A DNA stretch of 64,000 bases from Cunninghamia lanceolata (GCA_027924645.1 BSBN01001965.1:13320001-13384000); one strand, 5' to 3'; shown: positions 24,116 through 37,041, counted from the stretch's first letter. Notes: a model not told the origin generated them from the letters alone. A program made the numbers and translations.

Positions 24116-24939
24116 CATGCTTCTAGTCACAAAAACATAAAAATAAAAATGATGCCCCCTAGTCAAAACCACTCTGTGGCACTTTTAGGAGAAGAAAAAG
24201 TAAAAATAAAGGACATATCTTCTGGTGAAAACCTCTATGAGTCACTAGAAGATGGGAGCATCCAGGCCTTCTTGAAATAGAAAAGGTATATCCTGATAGA
24301 TCACTGATCCTTGTGGAGCCATCACAAGAAATGAACCATGGGATAGAGGAAGTGCCGAAGATCACCTTTAGAGCAGAGTCTCTTACTATAGCAAAACAAG
24401 AGAATATTTTAGCATTTTTCAGGTAAAGAAGATATTTTTCATGGACCTATGCTGATATGCTAGGGATAGATCCTGCCTTGGTTGTTCACCATCTCACAGT
24501 GCAGCCTGATGCAAAGCTTGTCAAACAAAAGCTAAGAAAGATGAATCCACAAATCACACTCCTTATCAAGATAGAACTGAAGAAGCTTCTAGATGTGGGG
24601 TTCATTTGACCCATTGACTATCCTGAGTGGGTGTCTAACATTGTGCCTGTAGAGAAAGTCATTGGGGCATCTGATATTGCACATATTTTAGGGACCTCAA
24701 CAAAGCATGCCCTAAAGATGACTTTCCCTTACCTAACATCGACATTATAGTGGACCTCACTGCAGGACACGAGATACTATCCCTAATGGACAGCTTTTCA
24801 GCATATAATCAGATTAGAATTACGGAAGAAGATTAGCATAAGACTTCCTTCATATGCCCATGGTGGATATATTGTTGGGTGGTGATGCCTTTCAGCCTAA
24901 AAAATGCAGGAGCTACTTATCAACGTACCATGACAGTCA

Positions 24940-24944
24940 TCTTC
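24940..24944 (+). repeat. Target-site duplication of element G, left copy (tcttc)
   Basis: TCTTC immediately before the G left LTR recurs at 41023-41027. Confidence 0.88.
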
Positions 24945-25964
24945 TGTATACACCTAAAAATGACATGACTCTACTTAAATAAATATTTTAAATAATTATT
25001 TCATCTTCACATTCCTCTATCAATAAAGAAATAAATTTATTTATTTATTTGATTCATCTCCTCTCATATTATTAAATCAATTACATTTATTTAATTAATT
25101 AAAAATTCATTTACATCAACTTCATTCTTCTAAATAATTAAATAATTTTAATTATTTAATTAAAATCTTTTATTCTTCCAAATTTAAATAAAATGCAATT
25201 TTATTTAAATAAAATCTTAAATCTCCACAAAATAAAATATATTTAATATTTTATTTTTTCCTCCAAATTATCTACAAGTAATTAAATAAATTTATTTATT
25301 TAATTATGCTTTCTTATCTTCAAAAATCCTTCTTATCTTCTAAAAATATATTCTTCTTGTCATATAAAAGCAAAAGTTGAGTTAAAGCAACTGTGCTCTT
25401 AAATTAGAAAAATAAATTCTAATTTAAGAAAATGAAAACTCATCCTCATCAACAAAGCAATTAACTCAACAAAGCTTCTTTTTGAATGACACATGTCCTT
25501 CTTCTATTTGTTGCACGTTCCTCAACCATTCTCCTCCGTCGATCTTCTTATTTCTTCTCAACAATTGATCTTCTTCCACACAACTCTATAAATACAACCC
25601 TCTTCTTCTTCATTCAAAATCCTTCATTCGAGTAAACTTATGCTGCAGGAACTATAGCGCACCATTGGCACCCCCATCTTCATACCACTTCATATCATCC
25701 TTTTCACTAGTGTGTTGAAGTTCATCTTCAATCACACAAAGTATCATAGCCATTATATTCTTGTCATCTTCAACAAGTAAGGGAGCATATGCTTCTGAGG
25801 GCTTCATTATTATCAAGATCAAGAACAGATAGGTGAACAATGGAAGCGTAAGGTAAAGGTTGTAAGTATCTTCATTTGTTATTTTAAATCTCCTTTTCCT
25901 TCATATTTCGTTGATGTATTGGGTTTGTTATCATTATTGATTAATCCACATTTCACCCATCACA
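24945..25964 (+). repeat. Element G 5' LTR
   Basis: This 1020-bp LTR starts TGTATACACC and ends CCCATCACA. It is AT-rich in its first 400 bases, with TTTATTTA-like runs. A TATA box is annotated separately. The minus-strand open frame 25652-25840 is repeated in the other LTR (40709-40933) and is not called a gene. Confidence 0.9.
25587..25594 (+). promoter_or_regulatory. Element G LTR TATA box
   Basis: TATAAATA in the context CTCTATAAATACAACCC is a strong plant TATA box. It is conserved at 40644-40651 in the 3' LTR. Transcription would start about 30 bases downstream, near 25620. Confidence 0.7.
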
Positions 25965-25967
25965 TTT

Positions 25968-25985
25968 TGGCATCCACTGTGGGGC
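25968..25985 (+). other. Element G primer binding site
   Basis: TGGCATCCACTGTGGGGC follows the LTR end after three T bases. It has the general form of plant gypsy primer sites; the tRNA was not assigned. Confidence 0.65.
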
Positions 25986-26069
25986 CCTTGCTCCTTTATC
26001 TAATAAAAAATCTGAGTTTTTGAGACGCAGGTTCCATACAGGTTTCGTACAAACTTCTAACAGGTTGAT

Positions 26070-26440
26070 TCAGTGCATCTGAGCAATCCTATGGCGCATA
26101 TACATCCTATCCTGATGCATGCAGAAGTTTGGTGCATTCAAGCTCTAAATTGTCGCCTTTACCTGCTATTCTGATGCTTTTACAAGTACGGTGCATACAT
26201 ACTCTATTTCGGCACTTATACTCCCTATTCTGGTACCTGCATAACTTCAGTGCATCTACCCTAACTTACGGTACTTTCATACTGTATAACGACGCATTTG
26301 TTAGTCCAATGTATATGTATCTTCTTATAGCACTTTTGACACCTATCTTAGCGTATCTGTAAAACGGTGCATGCAAGTTCTATTTCTACGCATTCAGATT
26401 GCATAGCGGCGCTTCTATTCTGCACTGTGGTTTTAGGGTT
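26070..26440 (+). repeat. Element G leader array of degenerate GGYGCAT repeats
   Basis: About a dozen diverged phrases of the form GGTGCAT or GGCGCAT, spaced roughly 30 bases apart and separated by CTCTATTT/CCTATTCTG-like text, fill the leader directly after the primer site. The same phrase type recurs at 39230-39490 in the first intron of the antisense PMD gene, including the exact 11-mer TGGCGCATATA (26092-26102, and on the minus strand at 39361-39371). The start and end are approximate. Confidence 0.6.
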
Positions 26441-28198
26441 TTGTCTGATTTTTATGTTTGAGCTAACGTTTGCCTTGCAGGATTAGAGGCTGGATTAGAA
26501 CATTTAGCTGCATTGATTAGTCCATTTAGATTGATTAGGGGAAAAAGTAACAAAAAAAATACATGCATGCAAATTCCACGTAGTCTTTAACTAGAATGGA
26601 GAGTAACTGAAGCATTGCTATCTCTGCATTGTTGATTTATTTTTTTAGTTAGATCATTGCTATCTTACAAACGGGAAAATGAACATTGCTATCTTTTTAA
26701 ACACTTCAAAGTTAACAAATGTGTGAGTGCACAAGTAGATAGCCCATTTAGTTGTTTTCTTTTTAACTAAGATTGGATAAATTAGTGTCTTTTGTGATTT
26801 TTGAATGACAATAGGCTTATGCTCTCCCCTTCACTGGGTGACCAAAACACCAGACTTGTTATTCCATCTGTTTAACCTTTAGAGGGGCCTTCCCTTGGAT
26901 GCACGCCTGTCCAAGTGGGAATGACCTTGAGTGGTAACAGGCTAAAGCCAAGCCCTACCAATCCACTTAAAATAAATTGTGGTTGATGTCAAAACCTCCT
27001 GCAACGAGTGCTGATGTGTTACACCGACGGCCAACCTCCCCCAAAACCCTCTAAGGCGTAACCCTTAGAGGCTAGGAGACTCCATAATGGAGAGTAGTGC
27101 CACCACACGTGTAATGACTCAAACGGTTTCCTTGACTACGAACCACTTGTTTAGTATACCAAAAACCCCTATTTGTTGATGCAAAGGGTGGAGCCTTTGA
27201 AGCGACCTCGATTCATGTGATTCTTAGTAGAGGTAACAGGGACAATCCTATGGTTTGGTGGGGGTACGAGCCTAAGGAAACCCAGATCTAGTATGCGTGA
27301 GAAGTGAGTGCCATGGAGGGGAGCCGGTTCTACCAAATCCTAGAGCTACATGCTTTGAATTTGCATAGCTAGAGGATTCAATGAATATTGTCCTATCCAT
27401 CCTAGGGTGTACTTGTTTTTGAGTCAAAAAGTCTAAAAATACCAAAAAAATAACAAAAGATAAAAATGAAAACTTCTATGTGTTTGATGTGTCTTTGCCA
27501 TAATTGAATATCAATTCTCAAAAACACCAAGTTTTCAAACCAAAAATAGAAAAATCTTGAAAAACTTTCCAAAATTCTGCAAAACCAAGACAAAAATTAG
27601 AATTGCACATTTGCTCCAACTTGCAGCACTTTTAAACTATGTTGCAGCGCATTTGAAACATTGCCAGAGCTACGCATTCACACTCTGTTGCGGTGATTTG
27701 CTTTTGCACATCCAACCCAGAGAACAAATCCGTACCTTCCAAAAGCAAAATTTTCAACTTTTCAGAAACCATTTCAAACCTGTCTCAATTTTTCCAGAAT
27801 CTGATTAAAATCTTGCAAGACAACCATTTACCTCTTTTTCCATATCATAGCTACTTTTTCCACACCATATCATCCAAAATCTTGCAAAACTCTTCCAAAA
27901 TCCAACAAGGTTAGAACCAAGTTATTCTTGATCATATCACATCTCAAACAAACCTAGTGAGTCTCCCCTATCAAGGATCACTTATCCTTTTCTCTTGGAA
28001 CTCTACTAGTGGATTATGCTAGACTAGTCAACATCAAGTAAATGGATTTCTATCATCCTTACTTCGACTATTGTTTTGTACACCCAACCTTGTTTGACAC
28101 CAATTGATCTAAGGAGAACCTTGCTAAAATCTTGTCACATTTTAGCACCTTTGTTCAAAACTTTCAAACTCATTCCATCCCATCTCTAGTCACCTTGC
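26441..28198 (+). other. Element G leader, remainder
   Basis: No protein is recognised. Between about 26830 and 27420 the base composition is visibly richer in G and C than the flanks, and the text contains several self-complementary blocks (for example CCTTTAGAGGGGCCTTCCCTTGG and AGGCTAAAGCCAAGCC). This could be a folded RNA used in packaging or translation. From about 27440 to 28198 the leader resembles element B 1-917. Open frames at 27557-27808 and 27693-27914 have no visible homology. Confidence 0.5.
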
Positions 28199-29770
28199 AT
28201 GGTCTTAACAAGATTACAAAAACAAAAGCAGATTGAAATGGCTGAGAAAATTGTTCCAAATGCTCATGAAAGTGATGAAGAAATTTCTATGGAAGAGATC
28301 CTTCAAACACAACATGACCCAAAATTTCAATGCCTATTGGAAAAGGTACTTGCCCAAGACCCTACCAAATTCTTTTTACACCTAGCGCATCTAGGAGTCA
28401 AGCTCCCTAAAGATTTTAACGTAGAGCCTCTAAAAGAAACTAAGGATGAAAGAAACCCTAAGGGAAGTAGACATGGGGAAGAAACACCTTCAGACAAAAA
28501 CAAAACAACCACTAATGCTACGAATGCCCTAAGTCTAGTGAACCAACAAATCCAAGCTTTACAACAACAATTCACAGACATGAAAATAGGGGCCTCAACT
28601 AAACATTACACCCTAGAGGATATTTCACCATATCCTTTTGATAGGACCTTGATCATGATACATTTCCCCTCTAAATTTGAGGTGCCAAAATTTGATAAAT
28701 ATCAAGGAAAGGGTGATCCACGGGACCACATTAGGGAATTCAATGCTACATGCCTTGAGGTCATACACAATGATACTTACCTTATGCAACTGTTTCCAAG
28801 AAGCTTGGGAGGACAAGCCATGGACTGGTTTTCTAGACTACCACCTGGCATTCAAACATTCAATGAACTTGTAGACAAATTTGTCACCCACTTCTCTTAC
28901 AATATTGTGCATGACACCTCAATATTGGATCTTTGTAACACCAAGCAAAAAGGTAGGGAATCTTTCACCGCCTTCCTACAAAGATGGAGACAGTTAGCAA
29001 GTAAATGTCCACACCAAATGCCTGAGAAACAAATGTTGGAAATGTTCATCCATAACTTACAAACTGACCTAAGCTATCAGATACAAATCCAATGTCCTAC
29101 TTCCTTTAGCAAGGTCATTGAGATGGGTCTCATCATTGAAAAAGCTTTAATTGCCAAGGGTCAAATAAAGTTGTATAAGGACACTCCTAGTACCAACACC
29201 AACATAGATAAACCAAGATTCTAGACAAAGAACAAAAACATTGTGAATGATGGGGTGGTGGACCAAAAATGTGGCACCTAAACAACCAATCATCAACTTA
29301 TCAACTCCTCAAAACAACCCCCTGCAAAACAAACCAAGGAACACTAAATCACGGTTTACCAACTTTCAACCTAGGAGAAAGTTTACACCTTTGGGAGAAT
29401 CATTGGAGACAACCCTATGGAAGCTAATCATAAACAAGATCATAACACTTCCCTTGGTATGAGAATATGAACCAAAAGTCAAACCCCATTGGTGGAATGA
29501 CAACGATTTATGTGAGTACCACTGAAACAAGGGGCACAAAACCAACGATTGTATTGCATTCAAGCACACTATCCAAGATTTGATTGAGAAAAATAAGATA
29601 GCCCTTGATGGACATACCTCTAACAATATCATCAGGCATTCAAGGATCCTCTTCCCAACTATGAGCAGGGAGGACCCTCCAACCAAAACAACAGTGGATC
29701 TAACAATGCAAATTACACAAATGTCAGCTTTGACTATGTTGTTAACCATATCTAGGAAGGTTATTCACAC
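28199..29770 (+). pseudogene. gag: Element G gag
   Basis: ATG 28199 opens a 341-residue uninterrupted frame up to TAG 29222-29224. The capsid domain covers about residues 140-320 (FEVPKFDKYQGKGDPRDHI, AMDWFSRLPPGIQ, FTAFLQRWRQLASK). The reading then continues in another frame with a C-x2-H-x4-H-x4-C knuckle at 29511-29552, interrupted by a TGA. Its start and domain text align with B gag, but the N-terminus before the capsid domain is about 140 residues against about 370 in B. Product: the particle-forming structural protein. Confidence 0.9.
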
Positions 29771-29776
29771 ATCAAT

Positions 29777-30680
29777 GTGATCACTATAAACAAATATCCA
29801 GATTGCAATGTTACCACCCACAGTAATAGAGTCACTCTTAGAGGAGCCCTCGCCACTCCGACCAATCAGTATAGTATCTTGGATCAACTCCATAAGACCC
29901 CTGCACATATCTCCATTCTGGAACTTTTGTGTCTATCCCTATCTCATAGGACCATACATGACAAAACTTTAGTGGAAGCCTCCATCCCTACGAACCTTGC
30001 TGAAGAACAATTCCAAACCATGGTAGGTCACATTACCTCACCTCATTCCCTATCATTCACTGAAAAGGATGATATGTCAATCACCCAACCCCATAATGCC
30101 TCTCTTCATATCGAAGCCTTCATACACAAACACAAGATAAAGAGAGTCCTAATCGATGGAGGAGCTAGTTTGAATATTTGTACCTTAAAGCTAATCCTTA
30201 CACTGGGGTTTTTGGAGAAGGCTATAGATCCAAAAAATAAAATCACTATCAAAGCCTATGATGAGGAGGAGAGAACTTCCAAAGGAATTGTTATTTTACC
30301 AATCAGAGTAGGACCTATAGTAAAAGATGTAGCTTGCCAAGTCCTCGATATGGAACTAGTGTATAACATTCTTCTTGGGACACCATGGATTCACGCTCTA
30401 AAAGCAGTGCCATCAACATACCATTAGTGTATAAAATTCCCCTATAAAGACCAAGAGATCACCATCCAAGGTGACCCCAATCCATTTCAGTACAGTAACT
30501 CTATTCAATCGAAACCTGAAGTTGTGATCCCTAACAACCATGCCTCTACTTCATCCTCATCTCGTATTGGCCTAGCTACACTTGCTTCTTCTTCAAAAAC
30601 ATCCCAACCAAACCTTAAACTCAAGGATAAAGGCTTGGGTGAGTACACAATCTCCCAATCCCTCTTCTTGGCATAGCCCC
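29777..30680 (+). pseudogene. pol: Element G aspartic protease
   Basis: The frame beginning near 29777 reads QYSILDQLHKTPAHISILELL, a conserved pre-protease segment also seen in B and H. It then reaches the catalytic RVLIDGGASLNICTL with Asp at 30155-30157. The D-G-G form matches B. NILLGTPWIH near 30367 is the second landmark, with the Gly of the usual L-L-G-R intact and Arg replaced by Thr. A TAG at 30427-30429 breaks the end; GLGEYTIS follows near 30640. Function: polyprotein cleavage. Confidence 0.88.
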
Positions 30681-30711
30681 CCTATCTCCAAGATCATATG
30701 GAAGACCTACT

Positions 30712-31871
30712 ATGAGCAAACCCAAAGTAGACAAAGCTACCAAAGGACCATTTGTCAAATGGGGTAGCCTTGAAAATGAGAGGGATGAGAAAGATATCCT
30801 ACAGTGGTTATACAAGGATGAAGGCAGTTCATCAACACAACATAACCATCATACTATACCAACTGAACAATATGGTCAAGGATTCCAAATGCTACAAAGA
30901 ATGGGGTATGAGGGACATTATCCGCTTGGTTCAAGAAAGGATGGTATCACTGAACCCATCCAACCTCATACCTTGATAGCCCAAGACACTACAAGGGTAG
31001 GTTACAATGGCACATCAAGAAACAATAGAGCAAAGAGGAAAAAAGGTAAGCAACTAGAAACATCTACTAGTAATCTAGTTGAGCAAATTTAGCAATTGCA
31101 ACTAAATAGTGAGACCGATTCCAATGAATATGAATGGGATAGCCTCTTTGAGCTATCTTGTGACGAAAAAGGCATCGATGTTGTCCACGAGTATGACCCA
31201 ACCCATGCTAATGAGAGACAAGGTCCAAGGGCTAGACCACTAGAGTCTGTCCCACATAATAACGATAGCGAAAGTCATGAGGAAAGAATGATACCCCCCT
31301 TAACGGATCCGCTAATAGAGAGTACCATCACAGACTTCATTCATGCTTTTAACAACTCTATCCTAACTGTCAACACTATCAAACCTAACCAACCCAATGA
31401 TCCCTGACCGCTGGTACACCCTGAACTCATAGATTGGGACCTACAAGGCACTACCCCTGAGCTCGATACATTTGAGAACGATGAAGCCATCATAGACTAT
31501 CTTGAGCTTAGAGATCATATACCGACAAGGGACCATAGAGCTGGCTATGCTATAGAACTCAACGAGAAGGCCTATTTTGGAGAGAGGACCAAACCTTTCA
31601 GTCTCAAAAATATCAAAATGAAAGAAAGATCTAATAGTGAAAACCGTTCCGCGGTAGTGTTAGATCATGAAAATAGTAAAAATAAAGATGTATCCAATGG
31701 TGAAAACCTCTTTGAGGCCCCAAAGGGTGAAAGGCTTGACCCTCTACCCAATCTTATGCATCAGAAGAGATCTTCAATCTTGATAGAACTAGCAGAACCG
31801 ATCAATGTCAGCATAGGTGATGATCCTAGAATGATCCATATGGCAAAAGCTTTAACAGAACAAAAAAACTA
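30712..31871 (+). pseudogene. pol: Element G protease-RT linker with G-patch
   Basis: This 380-codon linker in frame 1 contains a G-patch at about 30871-31010 (YGQGFQMLQRMGYEG, PLGSRKDGITEPI). It is interrupted by TAG at 31090 and a TGA near 31405. The conserved segment AIIDYLELRDHIPTRDHRAGYAIEL (about 31480-31560, split here only for reading) aligns with the end of the first B piece at 12635 and helped place the element C insertion. G-patch proteins commonly bind RNA or activate helicases; which applies here is unknown. Confidence 0.78.
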
Positions 31872-33320
31872 GCATTCATAGATTTCTTCAAGAGAAAACA
31901 AATCAACTTTATTTGGACATATGCAGACATGCTAGGGTTAGATCCGAATCTTATAATGCATCACTTATCTCTAGCTCCAAGAGCTAAACCGATAAAGCAA
32001 AAACTCAGAAAGATGCACCCACATGTGGCCCTCATGGTGAAAGAAGAGCTAAAGAAACTATTAGATGTCAGATTTATCAGACCTATAGACTATCCTGAAT
32101 GGGTTTCAAATATAGTACCAGTGGCCAAATTAGATGGCAGAGTCTGAATATGTAATGACTTCAGGGACTTGAACAAAGATTGTCCGAAGATGATTTCTCC
32201 CTACCAAACATTGACATGATTGTAGATATCACGATAGGGCACACCATGCTGTCACTAATGGATGATTTTTCTAGATATACCCAGATAAAAATTGCACCTG
32301 AAGACCAACACAAGACTACATTCACATGTCCTTGGGCCACCTATTGTTGGTGTGTCATGCCATTTGGTTTGAAAAATGCAGGTGCAACATATCAGAGAGC
32401 TATGACCACAATCTTCCATGACACGATGCACACTATAATGGAAGACTATGTTGATGACAATCTGGCAAAATCACTCACAAGAGAAGGACACCTGGCGGTA
32501 CTAGACAGAATCTTCAATAGACTGGAAAAGTTTAATGTACGCCTCAATCCAAAGAAGTGCATGTTTGGAGTTACCTCAGGAAAGCTACTTGGATACATAG
32601 TGTCTGCAAATGGTATCGAAGTTGACCTAGCTAAAGTGAAGGCCATCATGGAAATGCCACCTCCTTAAAATCTCACTCAGCTAAGGTCCCTAAAAGGAAA
32701 ACTACAATCTATCAGAAGGTTCATTTCTCAATTGGCAGACAAGTGCCACCCATTTTCTCACCTTCTACATAAGAATGTCCCTTTTAAATGGAATGATTCA
32801 TGTGAGCAAGCATTTCAACATTTAAAAGAATACCTAATGAAGCCACCTGTATTGATTCCACCGATTTAGTGTAAACCATTGCTACTATACATCTCAGCTA
32901 CACCAATAGCTTTGGGAGCTCTCCTTGCACAAAAAAACTATGACAGGAAAGAACAAGCAATCTACTATATCAGTTGAACACTTGTTGGATATGAACTGCA
33001 ATACATGCCAATCGAAAGAGCATGTCTTGTTGTGGTCTTCACCTCACAAAAATGGAGACATTACATGTTGTCACATTCTATCAAACTAGTTGCAAAAATT
33101 GATCCACTCAAGTACCTACTCAACAAAGTGGCCCTTACAGGTAGATTGTCCAAATGGGTCATGCTTCTCAATGAGTTCTATATCGAATATATGGATAGGA
33201 AAGCAATAAAAGGCCAAGTACTTGCAGATCAACTAGTAGATGTACCTCTGACAAATGACAGCCCTTTGAGCTTTGAATTTCTAGACGAATCTATCTTTCA
33301 CATATCCACAACAATCTAGA
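31872..33320 (+). pseudogene. pol: Element G reverse transcriptase and gypsy-type RNase H
   Basis: RT text includes YADMLGLDPNLIMHHLSL, RPIDYPEWVSNIVPVAKLDG, LSLMDDFSRYTQIK, MPFGLKNAGATYQRAM and the active site YVDD at 32447-32458, all intact. After the thumb (LRSLKGKLQSIRRFISQL) comes RNase H, where the expected first catalytic Asp position reads Ser (LLYISATPIA). The same Ser stands in B and H, so the loss belongs to the lineage and not to this copy. Stops at about 32145 (TGA), 32666 (TAA), 32869 (TAG) and 32976 (TGA) and at least two frame changes occur. Confidence 0.9.
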
Positions 33321-33690
33321 AATGTACTTCGATGGATCATGCACTCAACATGGATCAGGAGCAGGTATCTTGTTGATCACACCTAGTGGTGACACCATTC
33401 CTAAATCATACAGATTACTCTTTCCCTGCACTAACAACATGGTAGAGTATGAAGCCCTAGTCATTGATATCAAGCTAGCAATTGAATGGAATATTTAAGA
33501 GCTTCAAGTATATGGTGACTCACAGCTGGTCATAAATCAAGTAAATGATGACTACTAGACAAAAGATGAGAAATTAATCCCTTACAAGTAGATGGTAGAT
33601 GACTTCAAAGAATACTTCATCAAGATCTCTTTTGAATAGATACCAAGGATTGAGAACAAAGCTACAGATGCCATGGCCATGATTGAATTT
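33321..33690 (+). pseudogene. pol: Element G aRNH (second RNase H)
   Basis: After a frame change at about 33320 the text MYFDGSCTQHGSGAGIL, NNMVEYEAL, VYGDSQLVINQV and ENKATDAMA shows the four acidic positions of an archaeal-type RNase H, all present. It sits between gypsy RNase H and integrase, the position described for Tat elements. Four in-frame stops interrupt it (TAA near 33498; TAG near 33559, 33589 and 33640). Confidence 0.88.
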
Positions 33691-35067
33691 CTCCTCAATA
33701 TTCCAGATAATCAATCACGTTACGAGTTTTTGGTAGAGCCAGTGTCCTATCCTGCATACGACACCCTTGAATCCCATATCATTTGCCACATTGTTGGAGC
33801 CAACTCCCCCCTTTATGGAAAAATATTTGCCTATCTTAAAAAGAATACCCTCCCACCCTATCTCTCTAGTAACCAAAAACAAACCTTCATCCGTCAGGCA
33901 TCCCGGTATGCCATTGTCGCTAATACCCTATATCGCAGAGGTCTCGATGGTACTCTCCTTAGATGTCTCGATAGTGAGGAATATCAAACTACCCTGAGTG
34001 AAGTACATGACAGTATATGCAGGACCCACTCTAGTGGCCCTACCCTAGCCAAGAAACTCATACGCATGGGGTACTACTGGCCAACTATGGAACACGATTC
34101 CTATCATTTTGTAAAGAAGTACAAAAAGTGCCAAATCCATGGGAACCTGATACATGTACCAGCATAGGAGCTACAACCATTAATGACTCCTTGGCCTTTC
34201 TATCAGTGGGGCCTTGACTTAGTAGGAAAGATTCACCCTTCTTCATCCAGTGGCCATAAATTCATAATCACTGCCACTGAGTACTTCACGAAGTGTATTG
34301 AAGTCGTGCCTCTAGCCAATATCACAGGCAAGCAGATTGCCTCATTTATCTTGAACTATATCATTTGTCGCTATGGTATCCCATCGTCTATTGTCACGGA
34401 TAATGGACGACCCTTCAAAAATCAAGATGTTAGGGAACTATGTGACAAATTCCATATCCAGCACCACTTTTCAACCTCTTACTACCCCCAAGGCAATGGC
34501 TAGCTAGAGGCATCAAATAAAACCATTTTAAAAATCCTAAAGAAGATTATCAATGATGTCAGCCGAGATTGGCATGTCCAACTAAATCCCGCACTATGGG
34601 CCTACCATACAAGCATCCTCACACCCACAAGTACAACACCATACTCCTTGGTCTATGGATCTAAATCTATCTTGCCCATTAAAGTCGAGACCTCATCCTT
34701 GTGAGTTTCATTAAAAGGTCTCATATCTAATGAAGAATACAGAGTGTCCAGACTTCAAAAATTAGAGTTGCTCAAAGAGAGAAGGCAACAAGCCTTTAAC
34801 CATCTGAAAGCATATCAACAACGAATGTCCAGAAGCTACAATCATAGGGTGAAGCCCCGAGTATTCCAAATAGGTGATCTAGTCCTCAGAGAAAATCCCA
34901 GAAATCAGCAAGACTGATAAAAGAAAGGAAAGTTTGAACCTAACTGGTTGGGTCCCTATGTCATTATCGCAGCTTATGGATCAGGGGCATATCAATTGGC
35001 TACATCTGAAGGAAAATTGTTCGATGATCCTATCAACAGCATGCACCCTCACAAGTTCTATACCTAA
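33673..35067 (+). pseudogene. pol: Element G integrase
   Basis: Frame 1. The zinc region (VHDSICRTHSSGPTLAKK, then KYKKCQIHG) has lost one of its two paired cysteines (Tyr). The core has Asp in WGLDLVGKI near 34210, Asp in VTDNGRPF near 34396 and Glu in LEASNKTI near 34507, with a TAG three residues before the Glu. The C-terminal GDLVLRENPR and FEPNWLGPYVI match those of B and H. The probable natural stop is TAA at 35065-35067. No chromodomain is seen. Confidence 0.9.
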
Positions 35068-37041
35068 AAACCCCAATGTAGGGGAGTCCTAAAAAAATCC
35101 AAAAAATTTGAAAAAGTGATAAAAAATAGAGCAAAAAAATTAAAAAAATGAGAAAATAACAAAAAATCATCCTTTGGTGAAAACCTGGCAAATAGGTGCC
35201 TTGGATAGGTACCATGATGAAAACCTAAAAAATAGGTGTTATGCATACTTTTAGCTTCTATGCAAATTAAAAAAAGTGGTGAAATCCTAGTAAATAGGCG
35301 CTATCTATGACAAACCACTTTCTCCATCTGTCATGACTTCACATCTCTTGTGTCCATCGTATCATTCATCTTGAACCAGTCCTTTGAACTGCTGTCAAAC
35401 TACGTCACCTCTGAGTTGTCACGTAGGCAAGGCCATTCTTAATGCACCCCCGAGGCTCCCCTTCACTCCACTCCACTGTCTCATCCATCACCATGTCTGA
35501 TCCTTCTATCTATCTAAGTCTGCACCAATTTCTATCGCCTAGGTCTTAGGTCCATCAGGTTCACCCCAAACTATGTTGCCGCTGCGTCATCACATAGGCA
35601 AGGCCATTTAGCAATGAGCCCCCAAGGCACTAGGTCAGTCCCTTAAGGTCCATCTCTTTGTGTCTGTTGTTGTCTCACCCATAATAAGTTGATCCTTGTC
35701 TAAACTAGGGGCAACTCCTCGACCTAGTTGCAGATTTGGATTCTTGAGTGCCACATTTTCTAAGAGGATACCAATAAAGGATTGTGATACCTTTCACTAG
35801 ACCACCAAGTGCAGCAAAACAAAGAAAAAATCTTGACCCAAAACATCAACCTGTCCAAAGTAGAACACCATACCAAAACACTCAAATTAATTCTATATCG
35901 ATTATGGCAAAAAGACACATCTAATGCAAGAATGTTTTGTGAACAGGTTCACTTACATAGTCTTGGATTTTTGTCATTATGTCTTCCTATGCTACTCAAG
36001 GATGCCAAAAGCTAGAGATGCTATGATGGGGGCATAATCTTTTTCTTTGTCTACTGCTTGTGGATTAAACTTTAGTAATGTGACAACTTCTGTCTGACGA
36101 CGTGATCAACAAAAGATCATCGAAGATTTCTGAGGTCTGAACATGAAAAGGGGCAATCCTTATTTGTTGAAATGCAATAAGTACTCAGGTCATCTAGATT
36201 CAAGTTTGAATAAGATGCTTGTATCAACTTGCTATATTAAAATCCATGTAAGGAATACTCAGGTCATCTTAGTTTAATTATACTTAGATGCTTTTATTCC
36301 CTTAGAACATTTCAAAAAGAGAAAAAATACCAAAAAGTGCCCAATGATGAAAGCAAAAGACTTGCAAAATATCAAGATGACCATCCACATCCATCCCATA
36401 TCCCAAATTCCATACTAACCATGCAATAAGAAAATCCTACAATATATCAAATGAAAGCCTGTATTTCTTCATTTCTTCTCTTCCATCTATCTATATCATC
36501 TATGTGTCGATTAAGGACATTTGGACATATCAAAAGCATAACATAGGTCACATATCACATTACATGAGATAGTCATTTACATGATTAAATCATTTTTGCA
36601 TACATCACAAGTACATTAGGTCATCCACATACATTTGCATCCATATATCACAACAAAAATAAAAAACATAGACATATCCATATAGAGCTGCATAATCATA
36701 TCCATAAACATTTGCATATCATATCACCCTAATCCATCTAGTATACATCACATATAACAAACACATCATCAAATAGATTGCATCCATAACATATCAACAT
36801 AGAAAACATAAGCATATAGAACATCCATAAATGCATCATCGTATAGAGTGAAAAACATGTCCAAATGTACAATATGTCAAAAATATTTGTCCAAATCTCT
36901 TAGAGTCATATCACAAAAATGTATACAAAGTATAATAAGATGGTGATACATGTCTCAGGGCAAAAATGGTACATATACAGGCTATCTCAGCCATCAAAAA
37001 TGTGTACATCAAATCAAAATAGTACAAGTATCCAGGTCTGC
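35068..37041 (+). other. Element G 3' region, noncoding
   Basis: Starts with A-rich runs and the phrase GGTGAAAACC repeated with GGTGCC/GGTGTT, which is also found in B at 60838-60905. Two diverged copies of a unit of about 175 bases lie at about 35395-35560 and 35570-35740, sharing AGGCAAGGCCATT and the following Gly/Ala-rich-like GAGCCCCCAAGGC text. From 36340 to 37000 it is CAT- and ATA-rich low-complexity sequence. Open frames at 35809-36015 and 36919-37101 show no homology. Confidence 0.55.

Larger units (their letters stand above)
24111..24944 (+). pseudogene. pol: Element B linker end and RT, first part
   Basis: The text HKNIKIKM after the duplication aligns with LKNIKMKE of G, showing the split is exact. 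RT begins with YADMLGIDPALVVHHL (near 24450), KQKLRKMNPQ (near 24530) and PIDYPEWVSNIVPV (near 24610). Three frame changes and several stops follow, including TGA for Arg at about 24607. RT palm text (DIIVDLTAGHE, MDSFSAYNQIR) is readable up to about 24830 in shifting frames. The reading stops at the element G insertion in the middle of the palm and resumes at 41023. Confidence 0.82.
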
